Of a DNA stretch of 64,000 bases, positions 63,783 to 64,000 are shown piece after piece. The notes under the pieces were generated by a model. That model searched no databases. It had not been told where the DNA came from and saw nothing but the letters and a program-made list of their open reading frames with translations. Position 1 is the stretch's first letter, and each line of letters begins with the position of its first letter. Origin of the DNA: Sinorhizobium psoraleae (lineage in GTDB: Bacteria; Pseudomonadota; Alphaproteobacteria; Rhizobiales; Rhizobiaceae). Made by a program: the position numbers and the translations under genes. The stretch is from positions 1,046,577 through 1,110,576 of the forward strand of contig NZ_JABEKV010000001.1 in NCBI RefSeq assembly GCF_013283645.1. The letters are read 5' to 3'.

Positions 63783-63912
63783 TACAACCGGACGGTGGCG
63801 CACATCGCCCCCAATGTGACGCCGGAGGCATACCGCCGGTTGCCAACTCACATCCCCTCTGTGAGTTGATTCAGCTCAGCCAGTGCCCTTCCCTCGGCAC
63901 TGGCTGTTTTGC
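63783..63912 (+). ncRNA. Candidate stress-induced small RNA
   Basis: A transcript starting about seven bases after the EcfG promoter would run about 130 nt to a terminator. It would contain a hairpin AACTCACA (63846-63853) / TGTGAGTT (63861-63868) with a TCCCCTC loop, then the terminator stem with a CTTCCCTC loop. Such CU-rich loops resemble anti-Shine-Dalgarno motifs of rhizobial sRNAs. No convincing reading frame is inside: a 24-codon GTG frame (63795-63869) has a weak RBS. This is an inference from the promoter and structures. Confidence 0.5.
63879..63912 (+). terminator. Rho-independent terminator
   Basis: A perfect 10-bp stem AGCCAGTGCC (63879-63888) / GGCACTGGCT (63897-63906), 8-nt loop, followed by GTTTTGCGTTT. 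It would end both the polyol operon and the small RNA. Confidence 0.85.
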
Positions 63913-63968
63913 GTTTGGCACTGTAGGCTTTTCAGAAAGATCTCAGGAAGATCGCCGTTCTTCGCGGC

Positions 63969-64000
63969 TCAGGCGGCCGCTTTCGTCGACTCGTTGAAGA
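63969..64000 (-). CDS. Possible 3' end of a leftward gene (partial)
   Basis: Reading leftward from the window edge gives FNESTKAAA and a stop (TGA, 63971-63969), preceded by nothing visible. It would be convergent with the polyol operon across the terminator at 63879. The evidence is too short to identify a product. Confidence 0.25.
   Translation of the reverse strand, partial: FNESTKAAA

Overview
The window looks like chromosomal DNA of a Sinorhizobium/Ensifer species close to S. meliloti or S. medicae. The signs are high-GC coding DNA, dispersed intergenic mosaic repeats of the rhizobial RIME/ABC type (about nine copies), a smoEFGK-smoS-mtlK polyol operon, a soxBDAG sarcosine oxidase operon, and a liv operon next to an OhrR/chloroperoxidase pair. 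The species is an inference from gene content and order; no rRNA, tRNA, phage, IS element or CRISPR array was seen.

Layout. (1) 1-4235: an ABC importer of the spermidine/putrescine type (binding protein, ATPase, two permeases) with a nitrilase-family hydrolase. (2) 4391-9164: a possible quinone/electrophile defence island with a VOC dioxygenase, an FMN reductase, an orphan coiled-coil membrane protein, and a VOC dioxygenase fused to an alpha/beta hydrolase. (3) 9338-11074: an SDR oxidoreductase and cysQ. (4) 11299-16416: soxBDAG. (5) 16721-22232: livHMGF, a small membrane protein and livK. (6) 22441-25273: an OhrR-type regulator divergent from a Tat-exported chloroperoxidase-like hydrolase, then a 2-hydroxyacid dehydrogenase. 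(7) 25413-33692: a full urease cluster (ureDABCEFG) interleaved with six non-urease genes. (8) 33721-39055: a Crp/Fnr regulator beside an RND efflux pump. (9) 39595-53366: a reductive pyrimidine degradation region with a NitT/TauT-type importer, cupin, dihydropyrimidinase, ureidopropionase-type amidohydrolase, RutR, a redox-domain adenylate cyclase, and PreA/PreT. (10) 53666-63723: the polyol operon with regulator, importer, two dehydrogenases, a HAD phosphatase and an FGGY kinase. (11) 63752-63912: a strong EcfG/RpoE2-type promoter followed within about 130 nt by hairpins and a terminator, a candidate stress-induced small RNA.

How the genes work together. PreT/PreA would reduce uracil or thymine, HydA would open the ring, and the zinc amidohydrolase would release the amino acid, CO2 and ammonia. 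RutR would sense the pyrimidine; two RutR-like boxes lie just upstream of the amidohydrolase gene and preT. Urease, sarcosine oxidase and branched-chain amino acid uptake fit the same nitrogen-scavenging lifestyle. The polyol operon imports sorbitol/mannitol-type polyols, oxidises them to ketoses and phosphorylates a pentulose.

The observations most worth following up are the EcfG-driven small RNA candidate, the fusion protein in the electrophile island, the ferredoxin-domain cyclase, the paired RutR boxes, and the tandem dyads upstream of the Crp/Fnr gene.
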